Assembly: GCA_012839325.1 (NCBI GenBank)
Contig: DUNQ01000052.1
Location: 1 to 35,557, forward strand
Reading direction: 5' to 3'
Length of the DNA: 35,557 bases
From: Candidatus Cloacimonadota bacterium
GTDB lineage: Bacteria > Cloacimonadota > Cloacimonadia > Cloacimonadales > Cloacimonadaceae
Both the position numbers and the translations under genes were made by a program. The notes beneath the pieces were generated by a model. The model worked only from the letters and a program-made list of their open reading frames with translations, ran no database searches and was not told the origin of the DNA. This document shows positions 1-6,318 of this stretch, piece by piece. Numbering within the stretch: the first letter of the stretch is position 1; every line of letters starts with the position of its first letter.

Positions 1-51
1 CCACAAGGTCATGTCGTGGATCATGTGAGCCCATATATTATGCGTGATCAT
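1..51 (-). CDS. Start of a further early-operon gene (partial, runs off left edge)
   Basis: On the minus strand an ATG at 51-49 overlaps the TGA stop of the 177-residue gene as ATGA, the same junction used by the other genes of this operon. It is preceded at good distance by GGAG (complement of about 60-63). The 17 visible codons are open (MITHNIWAHMIHDMTLW). Too little is visible to assign a family. The overlap, the ribosome site and the operon habit make a real gene likely; it shows that the early operon continues leftward beyond the window. Confidence 0.6.
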   Translation of the reverse strand, partial: MITHNIWAHMIHDMTLW

Positions 52-581
52 AGGTCTGCTCCGATGTCTTTAAGTAGTTGAGCAAGCTTCGCGCCATCGA
101 CCTTTAGCAGTAATTTGCAAGGGCAAGGGTGGTGCGAGGCTTTAAGATTGTTATCCATCTTATCAAAGTGTTTCATTACAAAGGGTTTACCATAGTCGAA
201 GTGAATGGGAGAGATGTTTTCCATTATGCTCATGAACTCTTCGGCACATATCTCTTGTACGGTTCTTTTGCAACGCGGACAGCGGGACTGATGAGGGGCT
301 TTATCTACAACTTGGAGGGCTGTGTATCCATCATTTATGGGGGATACCCTTAGGATGAGCTTGTAATCGTGATCCGGGGAGAGCTTTTTGAATTCCCGGG
401 CGTTATAAGTAGAGACGCCGAGGGAGCCGATTCCGCCGAAGCAGAAATTGAGGGTATCTTTGATGGGGAAGGCGGTGAGGATGGCCTCGAGCTTTTGGCG
501 AGATTCGTGGATGAGAGCAATGCGCTCGATATCTGAGGTGGGGATGAGGGCGTAGGTGATATTTGGTGTGGTCTTCTTCAT
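48..581 (-). CDS. Phage early protein with C-terminal cysteine motifs, function unknown
   Basis: A 177-residue protein. I start it at the internal ATG (MKKTTPNI), because AAGGAG lies directly upstream and the ATG overlaps the upstream gene's stop as ATGA. The upstream extension would run through that ribosome site. The N-terminal half is mixed alpha/beta with no motif I recognise. Around residues 102-115 a CPRC pair and one further Cys occur, and near the C-terminus there is a CPC after two His, so a metal site is plausible. It is the third visible gene of the leftward operon. By position it belongs to the early (replication or host-takeover) class, but no function can be assigned from sequence. 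Confidence 0.75.
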   Translation of the reverse strand: MKKTTPNITYALIPTSDIERIALIHESRQKLEAILTAFPIKDTLNFCFGGIGSLGVSTYNAREFKKLSPDHDYKLILRVSPINDGYTALQVVDKAPHQSRCPRCKRTVQEICAEEFMSIMENISPIHFDYGKPFVMKHFDKMDNNLKASHHPCPCKLLLKVDGAKLAQLLKDIGADL

Positions 582-850
582 TTTGTATCTCCTTTGGGTG
601 TATAATTTTCTAAAGGGCATTCGGGATGAAAGCCTTTGTGTTGAAGGGCTTCAGCGAGGCTGGGAAAGCGGTGTCTAAAGACAATTTCCCTGGTGATGGG
701 ATTGATGGTTTTGAATGTGATGGCGCCGCAGACCCACTGGGAGTAGTATTTACCTTTGCCGTGTGGGAAGCGTTTGGATACGCGGTTTGGGCAATCGGCG
801 CAGCCGGTGAGAGGGAGGGAGGCGACGGAGGTTTTATAGATTTTCATCAT
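578..850 (-). CDS. Small four-cysteine phage protein, probable zinc-binding
   Basis: A 90-residue protein with Cys spaced as CADC near residues 17-20, a third Cys at WVCG and a fourth at HPECPL. This looks like a small zinc ribbon or finger, a common type among early phage proteins. GGAGG sits six bases before the first ATG. Start and stop both overlap their neighbours as ATGA (847-850 and 578-581), so its translation is coupled on both sides. The second codon is also ATG, so the exact start is uncertain by one residue. Function unknown; metal binding is inferred from cysteine spacing only. Confidence 0.72.
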   Translation of the reverse strand: MMKIYKTSVASLPLTGCADCPNRVSKRFPHGKGKYYSQWVCGAITFKTINPITREIVFRHRFPSLAEALQHKGFHPECPLENYTPKGDTK

Positions 851-1098
851 CTTGAACCTCCGGCTGTTTTTTGGGGATATTCGATGATCTCGAAACCTGA
901 GAGGGGGAAAAGGTGGTTGGTGATTTTGGTGCGCATTTTGACAGCGGGGTAGTAGCCATTTACGATGGCGACGAGATATTGATAGCCGATACCGGTTTCA
1001 TCCGAAAGCTGCTTTCGCGTCATCTTGCGACGAGCGAGCTCGGCTCTGATCTCTCCGGCTTCCATGGGCTTGCGTTTCACTTTGTGCTTGACAGACAT
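847..1098 (-). CDS. Small helix-turn-helix regulator, Cro/Ner-like, first gene of leftward operon
   Basis: An 83-residue protein starting at ATG 1098 after AAAGGAG; an upstream in-frame extension exists but lacks a ribosome site and would cross the promoter region. Residues about 25-60 form an XRE-type helix-turn-helix (MTRKQLSDETGIGYQYL followed by a basic recognition-helix-like stretch). It is the promoter-proximal gene facing the larger repressor, which is the layout of a Cro/Ner-type antagonist in a lysis-lysogeny switch. The family is supported by sequence; the switch role is inferred from position. Its stop overlaps the next start as ATGA. Confidence 0.75.
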   Translation of the reverse strand: MSVKHKVKRKPMEAGEIRAELARRKMTRKQLSDETGIGYQYLVAIVNGYYPAVKMRTKITNHLFPLSGFEIIEYPQKTAGGSR

Positions 1099-1117
1099 GT
1101 GGAACTCCTTTTTTTGT

Positions 1118-1123
1118 ATTATA
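1118..1123 (-). promoter_or_regulatory. Candidate -10 element of the leftward early operon
   Basis: The complement reads TATAAT, 19 bases ahead of the HTH gene start at 1098. I find no good -35 at 16-18 bases upstream of it (that position falls in the operator palindrome), so the promoter is either activator-dependent or uses a weak -35. Its nearness to the repressor's own promoter would let one operator control both directions. Confidence 0.4.
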
Positions 1124-1131
1124 TGAGTATA

Positions 1132-1160
1132 TTGACACAATATTACGATTGTGATATTAT
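1132..1160 (+). promoter_or_regulatory. Consensus sigma-70-type promoter of the repressor gene
   Basis: TTGACA at 1132-1137 and TATTAT at 1155-1160 are separated by exactly 17 bases, placing transcription start about 30-40 bases before the repressor ATG at 1205. This is the best -35/-10 match in the window. It is embedded in the palindrome at 1132-1165, which implies autoregulation. Confidence 0.65.
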
Positions 1161-1165
1161 GTCAA
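1132..1165. promoter_or_regulatory. 34-bp imperfect palindrome, probable repressor operator
   Basis: The outer arms are TTGACA (1132-1137) and TGTCAA (1160-1165). Read against its own reverse complement, the whole 34 bp matches at 28 positions. It covers the -35 and -10 of the repressor promoter and lies just upstream of the leftward -10. A further copy of its right-half core, TTGTGATATT (1149-1158), recurs at 1182-1191 immediately before the repressor ribosome site, giving a possible second operator half. Confidence 0.6.
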
Positions 1166-1204
1166 GCTTAAAATACCTCATTTGTGATATTTAAGGAGAC
1201 TGAC

Positions 1205-1861
1205 ATGAGCATGTCGTTGAGAATCAAGGAAATACGGAGCAACAAGAAGTTGTCTCAAGTAGAATTCGCAAGAGCATTGCAGGTTTCCCAGTCTGCTGTT
1301 TCTCAGTATGAAAAAGCAGCAAGAAGCCCAGATTCTGTTTTTTTATCAAAGCTGTGCTCCGTGTTTGGGGTGAATCTCAACTGGCTACTTACCGGCACCG
1401 GCTCGATGTTTCAGGAGCTGCAAGAGGTAGATGCATCATTTCTTGGAGACACGATATCTATACCGATAGTGGGGGAGATAGCGGCGGGGCATCCGGCAGA
1501 GATTATATATGAGGAGCCATATCATCAGCTTGATATACCGGTGGGATTACTTAGTTTTCCGCCGCCTTATGTGGTATTTAGAGTGAGCGGAGACAGCATG
1601 GCGCCGCAGGTGATGCCTGGGGATTTGGTGATATGTAGTGAGGATTGGCGGAATGTGGATACGAATGGTAAGATAATGGCATTTAGGACAGATGACGGTA
1701 TAACTCTGAAGAAGCTGATGGATGATATAAAGCACAAGACGACGCTATTGATACCGCTGAACTCGAGATATGCGCCTGTGATATATGTAGAGGATGATCC
1801 TGATATAGTGATGATAGGGATATTGGATTTGTGTATTAGGAGATATAATAGAGAATTATGA
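1205..1861 (+). CDS. LexA/CI-type phage repressor, HTH plus S24 self-cleaving peptidase
   Basis: A 218-residue protein. The start at 1205 follows AAGGAG with a six-base gap; a longer in-frame start at 1184 has no ribosome site. Residues about 5-60 are an XRE helix-turn-helix (SQVEFARALQVSQSAVSQYE). Residues about 85-215 are a peptidase S24 domain: an Ala94-Gly95 bond in GEIAAG fits the self-cleavage site, Ser131 lies in GDSM and Lys169 in TLKKL, matching the LexA Ser-Lys dyad. Such proteins hold a prophage silent and cleave themselves when RecA filaments form after DNA damage. Divergence from the Cro-like gene across a palindromic operator supports the master-repressor role. The last codons (GAA TTA TGA) lie inside a heptamer repeat array. 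Confidence 0.92.
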   Translation: MSMSLRIKEIRSNKKLSQVEFARALQVSQSAVSQYEKAARSPDSVFLSKLCSVFGVNLNWLLTGTGSMFQELQEVDASFLGDTISIPIVGEIAAGHPAEIIYEEPYHQLDIPVGLLSFPPPYVVFRVSGDSMAPQVMPGDLVICSEDWRNVDTNGKIMAFRTDDGITLKKLMDDIKHKTTLLIPLNSRYAPVIYVEDDPDIVMIGILDLCIRRYNREL

Positions 1862-1888
1862 ATTATGAGTTATGATTTATGAATTATA
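1854..1888 (+). repeat. Heptamer array A (AATTATG type, five units)
   Basis: Five consecutive 7-bp units, AATTATG, AATTATG, AGTTATG, ATTTATG and AATTATA, overlap the last codons of the repressor and run up to the GGAGG ribosome site of the next gene. The array supplies the repressor's stop codon. Confidence 0.8.
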
Positions 1889-1897
1889 GGAGGAATT

Positions 1898-2233
1898 ATG
1901 ATTAAGAAAGAGATTGTTGTTCGCAGGATGGATGTGAGCATGGAATTGTTTGATATATTGGTAGATGAGGCTTGCGGGATATTGGGATTGAAGCGGGGGA
2001 AGTGTGAACAGAGCGAGGGAGTTTATACGATAAACCTGCATCAGGTTAGGAAGTTTTTCAGCATGCCACCGTATTGGGGGTTTTTAATAAGGGTTCGTGT
2101 TTATAGGGATGGGTTGTTGGTGATAGTGGAGTCTAAGCCTGAGTTCTGCGTTGTAGGGTGGCGACATTTACTGCTAAGAAGGGCGAATGTTTTAGCGGAG
2201 ATGTTGGAGTGTTTGGCGCGGGTGGGGGTGTGA
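1898..2233 (+). CDS. Small phage protein of unknown function
   Basis: A 111-residue protein starting at ATG 1898 after a strong TAGGAGG site. It is basic and soluble-looking, with no transmembrane segment and no recognised motif; four cysteines are scattered without a metal-site pattern. It follows the repressor by 36 bases filled with a heptamer array and could be co-transcribed with it, making it a candidate lysogenic-state gene. That role is inferred only from position. A gap with a terminator-like hairpin separates it from the structural genes. Confidence 0.65.
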   Translation: MIKKEIVVRRMDVSMELFDILVDEACGILGLKRGKCEQSEGVYTINLHQVRKFFSMPPYWGFLIRVRVYRDGLLVIVESKPEFCVVGWRHLLLRRANVLAEMLECLARVGV

Positions 2234-2239
2234 AATATT

Positions 2240-2267
2240 AATTATGAATTATGAATTATGAATTATG
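2240..2267 (+). repeat. Heptamer array B (AATTATG, four perfect units)
   Basis: Four exact tandem copies of AATTATG begin seven bases after the stop codon of the 111-residue gene. This is the cleanest example of the repeat in the window. Confidence 0.85.
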
Positions 2268-2275
2268 AGTGGTAT

Positions 2276-2303
2276 TACCACCGAGATCACAGAGATCACC
2301 GAG
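2276..2303 (+). repeat. Nonamer-period element, copy 1
   Basis: Starts TACCACCGAG and continues with nine-base periodicity (ATCACAGAG, ATCACCGAG). It matches 6194-6221 at 25 of 28 positions. In both copies a heptamer unit or array lies within about ten bases. Confidence 0.75.
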
Positions 2304-2359
2304 GGTTTGTGAGTGGTGGTTTGTGAGGTTGTGAGATAGGATGGATTTTGATGGCATTT

Positions 2360-2384
2360 GCTCCGGAGACGGGGCTTTTTTTTT
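2360..2384 (+). terminator. Possible intrinsic terminator after the repressor operon
   Basis: GCTCC (2360-2364) pairs with GGGGC (2371-2375) around a six-base loop, with one G-T pair, followed by nine T residues (2376-2384). The stem is short but the T-run is strong. It would end repressor-operon transcription before the late genes. Confidence 0.5.
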
Positions 2385-2570
2385 GCTTTGAAAATGGGTT
2401 TAGGGTGAGAATACGGGGTTGAAGGGGTGGGTTGTAAGGCATTGATAAGATTAAGGTTATAGACAATTATGCAGATATGCACAGAAAATTTGACTTAATT
2501 AGGGGTTTGGGAATAGGGTAAAGGCAGCTAAGGGAAGCTAATAAAGCTTATAGAATTAGAAGGAGAGAAA

Positions 2571-3245
2571 ATGGCAAAGCTGAACAAACTGAGTGTGGCA
2601 TACATCAGTCTGGTGGGTAAACCGGCGAACAAGCGCGACATCGTGTATAAGAGCGCGGATGCTAAGTTTACGGACACGAAGATAATCAAGATCACAAAGA
2701 GTGATGCAGAGGGATTGGTGTATGGAACTGTTTATGAGCCCGGGGTTAAGGACACGGACGGCGACTGGGCGGATGAGAAGACAATCAAGGAAGCTGCTCA
2801 TGCATTTTTGCGTAAGGGCGCGCTGGGCAATGTGGACACAAATCACGATGAGAAGCCTAACGGCGCGCATGTGGTGGAGAGCTATCTCGACGAGAAGGGC
2901 GCGTGGCAGGTTGGGGTTCAGATGGATCCTAAGAGTGATGAATTTATCCGCGTGCAGAAAGGTGAGCTGACGGGTTTGAGCATGGGCGCATATTGCGTAA
3001 AGAGCGATGAGGAGCCGCCTACAAACGGCGCTGAAGAGAATAACAACGGCGAGGTAATGAAGGTAATAGGCGAGCTGAGGGATGAGGTCAAAAAGATGGC
3101 AACTGAGCTGGCGAATGTGAAAGAGGGTGTGGCTAAGGTTCCTAAAAGCAGGCAATTGAACCTTGACGGCGGGAATGTAACAATCACGGAGAAAAGCGAA
3201 GGTGAAGGGCTCTTTAGTGAGTTTAACTTCAACGCTTTGGAGTAA
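2571..3245 (+). CDS. Prohead serine protease, XkdF type (peptidase S78_2 family)
   Basis: A 224-residue protein after AGAAGGAGAG. Residues about 10-145 match the XkdF-like phage protease pattern: a YEPGVKDTDGDW stretch, His92 in DTNHDEK and Ser137 in GLSMGA are the expected catalytic pair. Residues about 150-190 are a glutamate- and lysine-rich probable coiled coil, as in protease-scaffold fusions where the C-terminal part guides capsid assembly and is then cleaved. It lies nine bases upstream of the major capsid gene, as expected. The protease family is well supported; the scaffold role of the C-terminal part is inferred. Confidence 0.85.
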   Translation: MAKLNKLSVAYISLVGKPANKRDIVYKSADAKFTDTKIIKITKSDAEGLVYGTVYEPGVKDTDGDWADEKTIKEAAHAFLRKGALGNVDTNHDEKPNGAHVVESYLDEKGAWQVGVQMDPKSDEFIRVQKGELTGLSMGAYCVKSDEEPPTNGAEENNNGEVMKVIGELRDEVKKMATELANVKEGVAKVPKSRQLNLDGGNVTITEKSEGEGLFSEFNFNALE

Positions 3246-3254
3246 GGAGGAGAG

Positions 3255-4181
3255 ATGAAGACAGGAAAAAACTTGGGTTTACTGAGCGCGAAGACAACTG
3301 ACAAATTTTTGGATATGGTGATTGCTAATGCGCCTATATTGCAACTGTGTACGGCACCGAAGGTTGACTTGCCGATAGGCACATATCCGGTGGTGAATAT
3401 GACGCAGTATAAGACGCGCGGCTTTAGTAATGCGCATAATGCGAATGGTGGGAGACAGACGGTAGCAACGATGCAGAACATGAACGCTGCTGACGTGAGC
3501 TATGCCGTGAAGGAGCTGGTGCTTCCGCTCATTATCCAAGACAGTTATGCCGAGGATATGGAGACGAGCCCTGAGAAGATAGCGGAGATGTTTGCAAAGG
3601 TATTTGCAAAGGACTTGTCGCAGCTGATCATCAACGGGGATACGGAGCTGGAGCAGGCGGGCGATACCGCGACTGATAGGGAGACGATGCTAAAGATATT
3701 GGACGGGCTGTTGAAGCAGATGGTGACTGCTGAGAATGTGGTAGAATATGGCGCCACGCAGAACACGGTGGAAAAGAAGATCATCAAACTGATCAGCGGA
3801 TGCCCGGACGATTATTTGGTGAATCCGGACAGCAGGCTGATAATCAGTCCGACCGATATGAATTTGCTATGGGAAGAGGCGACTACTAAGAGACCGATAA
3901 TCAAAGAGCGTGATGGAAAGCTATATTTCAGAGGTAAATACCTGATTGAAGAGATAGGCGGATTTCCACAGAACGCGATGATATTTGGGGATTTGACGGG
4001 TCTTTTGACTCCGCTGAGCCGCGAGCTGTATCTTGAAACACAGAGGTATCCCGAAGCGCGCGGCTGGAAGGCAGTGCTAAGCGCGAGATTGGACTGTGTG
4101 ATACATCCATTTATCAATGCGCGTCTTTTGGTTCCTGAGGCTGAAGAGGTTGATCCTGACGAGCCTGCCGGTGGCAATTGA
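3255..4181 (+). CDS. Major capsid protein, HK97-fold type
   Basis: A 308-residue protein starting after AAGGAGGAGAG. Its length, its position directly after the prohead protease and its sequence character (N-terminal LDMVIANAPILQLC, a long helical segment near residues 105-135, and C-terminal SARLDCVIHPFINARLL) fit the HK97-fold capsid proteins of tailed phages. It would form the icosahedral shell. Ribosome site and spacing suggest strong translation. The fold is inferred from pattern and context, not from a profile search. The stop is followed directly by heptamer array C. Confidence 0.85.
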   Translation: MKTGKNLGLLSAKTTDKFLDMVIANAPILQLCTAPKVDLPIGTYPVVNMTQYKTRGFSNAHNANGGRQTVATMQNMNAADVSYAVKELVLPLIIQDSYAEDMETSPEKIAEMFAKVFAKDLSQLIINGDTELEQAGDTATDRETMLKILDGLLKQMVTAENVVEYGATQNTVEKKIIKLISGCPDDYLVNPDSRLIISPTDMNLLWEEATTKRPIIKERDGKLYFRGKYLIEEIGGFPQNAMIFGDLTGLLTPLSRELYLETQRYPEARGWKAVLSARLDCVIHPFINARLLVPEAEEVDPDEPAGGN

Positions 4182-4208
4182 AATATGAATTATGAATTAT
4201 GAGTTATG
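4181..4208 (+). repeat. Heptamer array C (four units)
   Basis: AAATATG, AATTATG, AATTATG and AGTTATG begin at the last base of the capsid stop codon. A seven-base rhythm of ATG/GTG continues through decayed units (AATGGTG, AGTGACG, AATGATG) right up to the start codons of the next gene at 4224/4227. Confidence 0.75.
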
Positions 4209-4223
4209 AATGGTGAGTGACGA

Positions 4224-4592
4224 ATGATGACACTTAATGAGGCATGGGACCACTTGGCTGAAGAGATTGGCAAACTGGTAGAGCTCCCGATCACAGATCA
4301 TTTGCTTGGCAGAAAGACGAGCGTGCCGGGAATTGCAATCGTTGCGGAAAGCTCCGGTTTGGTGGTACATGGTGCCGGAAGCGGTCTGAGCGGTGAACAC
4401 TATTTCAGCGTGTGGATACTCGTGCCTCATGGGGGTAGTTTTCGCGCTTCGCGTGAGACTGTATTTGGCTATGTTCAATTGTTGATGACAATACCGAGAT
4501 TTTATGTGAGTGAACCGGTGGTTGAATATGGCGAAGATATGGTGGGCAATGTGCCATGTGTGCTTGCTCGCTTGGTGGGGAAAGTAGCATGA
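4224..4592 (+). CDS. Phage neck or tail-completion protein candidate
   Basis: A 122-residue soluble protein between capsid and holin-like genes. The first two codons are both ATG; the ribosome site is weak (GGTGAG), so translation may depend on the preceding heptamer region. N-terminal helix (LNEAWDHLAEEIGKLVEL), then beta-rich segments. Size and place fit the small head-to-tail joining or tail-terminator proteins that follow the capsid gene in many phages, including the Mu gp36/gp37 pair, but no motif proves it. The stop overlaps the next start as ATGA. Confidence 0.7.
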   Translation: MMTLNEAWDHLAEEIGKLVELPITDHLLGRKTSVPGIAIVAESSGLVVHGAGSGLSGEHYFSVWILVPHGGSFRASRETVFGYVQLLMTIPRFYVSEPVVEYGEDMVGNVPCVLARLVGKVA

Positions 4593-4984
4593 GCGGTGCT
4601 TATGAATGGAGTGCTAAGATACGCGAGTATCAGGCATTGGATAAGGATATTCCCGACACGAGGATAAATGTATTTGCCGAATTAGCCGTGCAGACAGCGC
4701 AGGGCATATTGGGCGAAGGCGTTTACGGGGAGCTGTGGGCGCGGAAGGATAAGAGATTGGAATTTGCGGTGTGTGCTCTGGCTATCAGTGATTTGCTAAA
4801 GAGTTCGCGCCAGGTAAACGAAGGCAGCAGTATTCATGATGTTCAGGGCTGGGGAGCGGGCGAGATTCGCGCCAGCGAGATAAGTGAGATACTGAGGCTT
4901 TCAAGATCGTGGGAAGAGCGTGCTCATAGTGCGCTGAGTCAGCTGCGCAATGAGACATCGCTTTTTGCGTGGATTGATATATAA
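4589..4984 (+). CDS. Phage head-tail connector-like protein candidate
   Basis: A 131-residue protein. I start it at ATG 4589, which overlaps the upstream stop as ATGA and follows GGGGAAAG; an upstream in-frame extension to 4556 has no ribosome site. It looks almost entirely helical (ALAISDLLKSS, ISEILRLSRSWEERAHSALSQL), as expected for gp6-like or Mu gp36-like connector proteins sitting between portal and tail. The assignment is from size, helical character and coupling to the previous gene, so it is tentative. Confidence 0.68.
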   Translation: MSGAYEWSAKIREYQALDKDIPDTRINVFAELAVQTAQGILGEGVYGELWARKDKRLEFAVCALAISDLLKSSRQVNEGSSIHDVQGWGAGEIRASEISEILRLSRSWEERAHSALSQLRNETSLFAWIDI

Positions 4985-4986
4985 AT

Positions 4987-5029
4987 GGGCGACACGAGAC
5001 GTGTCGAATCCAACGAAAGGAAAGGAGAT
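4987..5029 (+). repeat. 43-bp hairpin plus ribosome-site cassette, copy 1
   Basis: CGACAC (4990-4995) and GTGTCG (5001-5006) form a six-base-pair stem around GAGAC; an unpaired AATCCAACGA stretch and an AAGGAG ribosome site follow. It leads into the membrane-protein gene at 5035. Copy 2 is at 8728-8770 with three substitutions. Confidence 0.8.
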
Positions 5030-5034
5030 AGGTT

Positions 5035-5433
5035 ATGTTTAAGAAGATGTTTTTCATGGTAATGCTTTTGGTGGTGATCATGGTGCCTGTGTTTGCAAAG
5101 GTGAGTGATGCTGCTACTACATTTAGTTTGCTAACCCAGGCATTGATGCCGCTGATTATAATCATCGTAAGTCCGCTATTGGCGCGCCTTTTTAAGAAGG
5201 CGGGGATTGATATCGAGGACAGCGTGTTAGAGCCGATCTTGATGAGGATCATCGAGATCATCGCAAGGGTGGATAACACGGAGCTCAGTGGTGAACAAAA
5301 GAAGGATTTTGTGACTAAAGAGCTGAATAAGACGTTTAGTGAGGATGAAAAGAAGACATTGATAAAACGATATGGCAGTTTGGATACGGCGGTTCAGGCG
5401 GCTTTTGAGAAGAGTTCCGTCGCGTTTAGATAG
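5035..5433 (+). CDS. Small two-segment membrane protein, holin candidate (LLH-like)
   Basis: A 132-residue protein; AAGGAG lies seven bases before the start. Residues 4-21 form a hydrophobic segment resembling a signal or first transmembrane helix, ending VFAKVSDA; a second lies at about 33-50 (ALMPLIIIIVSPLLARLF). The remaining 80 residues are charged and helical. A short membrane N-terminus with a long charged tail resembles LLH-family phage holins, which time lysis by opening the inner membrane. It sits among structural genes rather than next to a lysozyme gene, and none is visible here. It could instead be another small phage membrane protein. Confidence 0.65.
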   Translation: MFKKMFFMVMLLVVIMVPVFAKVSDAATTFSLLTQALMPLIIIIVSPLLARLFKKAGIDIEDSVLEPILMRIIEIIARVDNTELSGEQKKDFVTKELNKTFSEDEKKTLIKRYGSLDTAVQAAFEKSSVAFR

Positions 5434-5442
5434 GAGCCGGTA

Positions 5443-5715
5443 ATGATTGAAATACCGATGGCAATTGCGCTCTTTGTATTGGGACTGATTGTGAGTTTGG
5501 TGAGCTATATCTGGGCTACCCTTACACGCAAGATAGACATGTTAGCGCGTAAGATTGCGGTGATTGATAAGTTTCATGGCTGTGAGCCGGTGACGATGGA
5601 TCAGATAAAGGATTTGTTTGATGCACGGTTTAACGAGTTCCGGCTGGAACTGTATGAGAGCGGGGTGCTCAGGCCTTCTTCAAGGAAAAAGAAGACCAAT
5701 TTTGACAATGAATAG
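5443..5715 (+). CDS. Small membrane-anchored phage protein, possible holin partner or spanin
   Basis: A 90-residue protein starting nine bases after the previous gene, with a TAGGAG site. Residues about 6-26 are one transmembrane helix (IALFVLGLIVSLVSYIWATL), followed by a charged helical region and a basic end (SSRKKKTN). One membrane anchor plus an extended coil, paired with a holin-like gene, fits an antiholin or inner-membrane spanin, but the sequence cannot tell them apart. Confidence 0.65.
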   Translation: MIEIPMAIALFVLGLIVSLVSYIWATLTRKIDMLARKIAVIDKFHGCEPVTMDQIKDLFDARFNEFRLELYESGVLRPSSRKKKTNFDNE

Positions 5716-5724
5716 GAGGAAATA

Positions 5725-6174
5725 ATGGCAGTAAGATATTATGACAAGGTGTTTGTGCGTCCTGCGGGCGGGGAATTTACGAGCTTGGCAAAGAGCGCGC
5801 TTTCCAGCTGGGGACTGCTTCCCACGGGAGCGAAGGTGACGCAGGAGCTTGGATTTACAACCGAGCCCGATGTGACGACAGCGATGGGAGACGGCACGGA
5901 TGAGATTGGCAGCGAGGCTGTGAACTGTGAAATGCAGCTGGTGGGCTGGAATCCGGCGGCGCTGGCAGCAATGCGCACGGAGCTGATCAACAGAAAGGTG
6001 GATATCTTGATATATGACAGCCGTTTGGCGACGAGCGGTTGGGTTATCTTTGGGATACAGGTTTATCCGACTCCTGAAATTGGGAGTAATAAGGAGCCTG
6101 TAATTAAACTGAGCGGGAAGGTTCGATATGGATCGGATGTGAATCCTGCGTTAGTGCCGGTGACATTGACTTAA
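5725..6174 (+). CDS. Tail-tube-like structural protein, paralogue A
   Basis: A 149-residue protein after TAGGAGG. It shares a clear pattern with the N-terminal half of the gene at 6319: GFTTEP here against SFVTEP there, DGTDEIGSE against DGTTEVGSE, and VRYGSDVNPAL against LRYAVENPAF near the end. Size, single-domain beta-rich character and position before the tape measure suggest a tail tube protein, which polymerises into the DNA conduit. The paralogy is seen directly; the tail-tube role is inferred. An alternative is a pair of head-decoration or neck proteins. Confidence 0.75.
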   Translation: MAVRYYDKVFVRPAGGEFTSLAKSALSSWGLLPTGAKVTQELGFTTEPDVTTAMGDGTDEIGSEAVNCEMQLVGWNPAALAAMRTELINRKVDILIYDSRLATSGWVIFGIQVYPTPEIGSNKEPVIKLSGKVRYGSDVNPALVPVTLT

Positions 6175-6193
6175 GTATGAGTTCCGGGGAATA

Positions 6194-6221
6194 TACCACC
6201 GAGAACACTGAGGTCACCGAG
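6194..6221 (+). repeat. Nonamer-period element, copy 2
   Basis: Begins TACCACCGAG like copy 1 at 2276-2303 and differs from it at three of 28 positions. A heptamer pair (AGTGATG, AATTATG) follows at 6222-6235, and an isolated heptamer-like unit lies at 6173-6179. Confidence 0.75.
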
Positions 6222-6261
6222 AGTGATGAATTATGAAAATTCACATGGGGTGTGAGGACAG

Positions 6262-6297
6262 GCGGGCACTGCTGAGGCTGGTGGGAGCGGTGCCCGC
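6262..6297 (+). promoter_or_regulatory. Strong hairpin between the two tail-tube paralogues
   Basis: GCGGGCACTGCT (6262-6273) pairs with AGCGGTGCCCGC (6286-6297): twelve base pairs with one T-G pair around a twelve-base loop. No T-run follows, so it is not a standard intrinsic terminator. It ends eight bases before the ribosome site of the next gene and could protect the downstream mRNA end or lower read-through, separating the levels of the two paralogues. Confidence 0.6.
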
Positions 6298-6318
6298 AAA
6301 ATTTAGGAGAAGATGAAT

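Larger units (their letters stand above)
2234..2570. other. 337-bp gap before the late genes
   Basis: It contains heptamer array B, the first nonamer-period element and a terminator-like hairpin (listed separately). From 2385 to 2570 it is AT-richer with no convincing ORF. The AGAAGGAGAG ribosome site of the protease gene ends it. A late promoter is expected here, but I find no clear -35/-10 pair, so it may need a phage-encoded activator. Confidence 0.5.

Noticed and set aside
1854-2303. CRISPR array
   Set aside because: The repeats are 7 or 9 bases long and directly tandem without spacers; nothing with 25-35-base repeats and regular spacers occurs in the window, and no cas gene is present.
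2249-2482. A 77-codon leftward frame in the gap before the late genes
   Set aside because: It is composed of the heptamer and nonamer repeats read backwards (SVISVISVV pattern) plus low-complexity sequence; no ribosome site.
2556-3155. A 199-codon leftward open frame opposite the protease gene
   Set aside because: It is the complement of a well-supported protease gene, has a Leu/His/Arg-rich composition typical of an antisense shadow, and no ribosome site.
4986-5070. A short coding frame starting inside hairpin cassette copy 1
   Set aside because: It overlaps the ribosome site and start of the membrane-protein gene and lacks its own ribosome site. Only the RRVESNER stretch is shared with copy 2, so I mention it as an alternative rather than list it as a gene.
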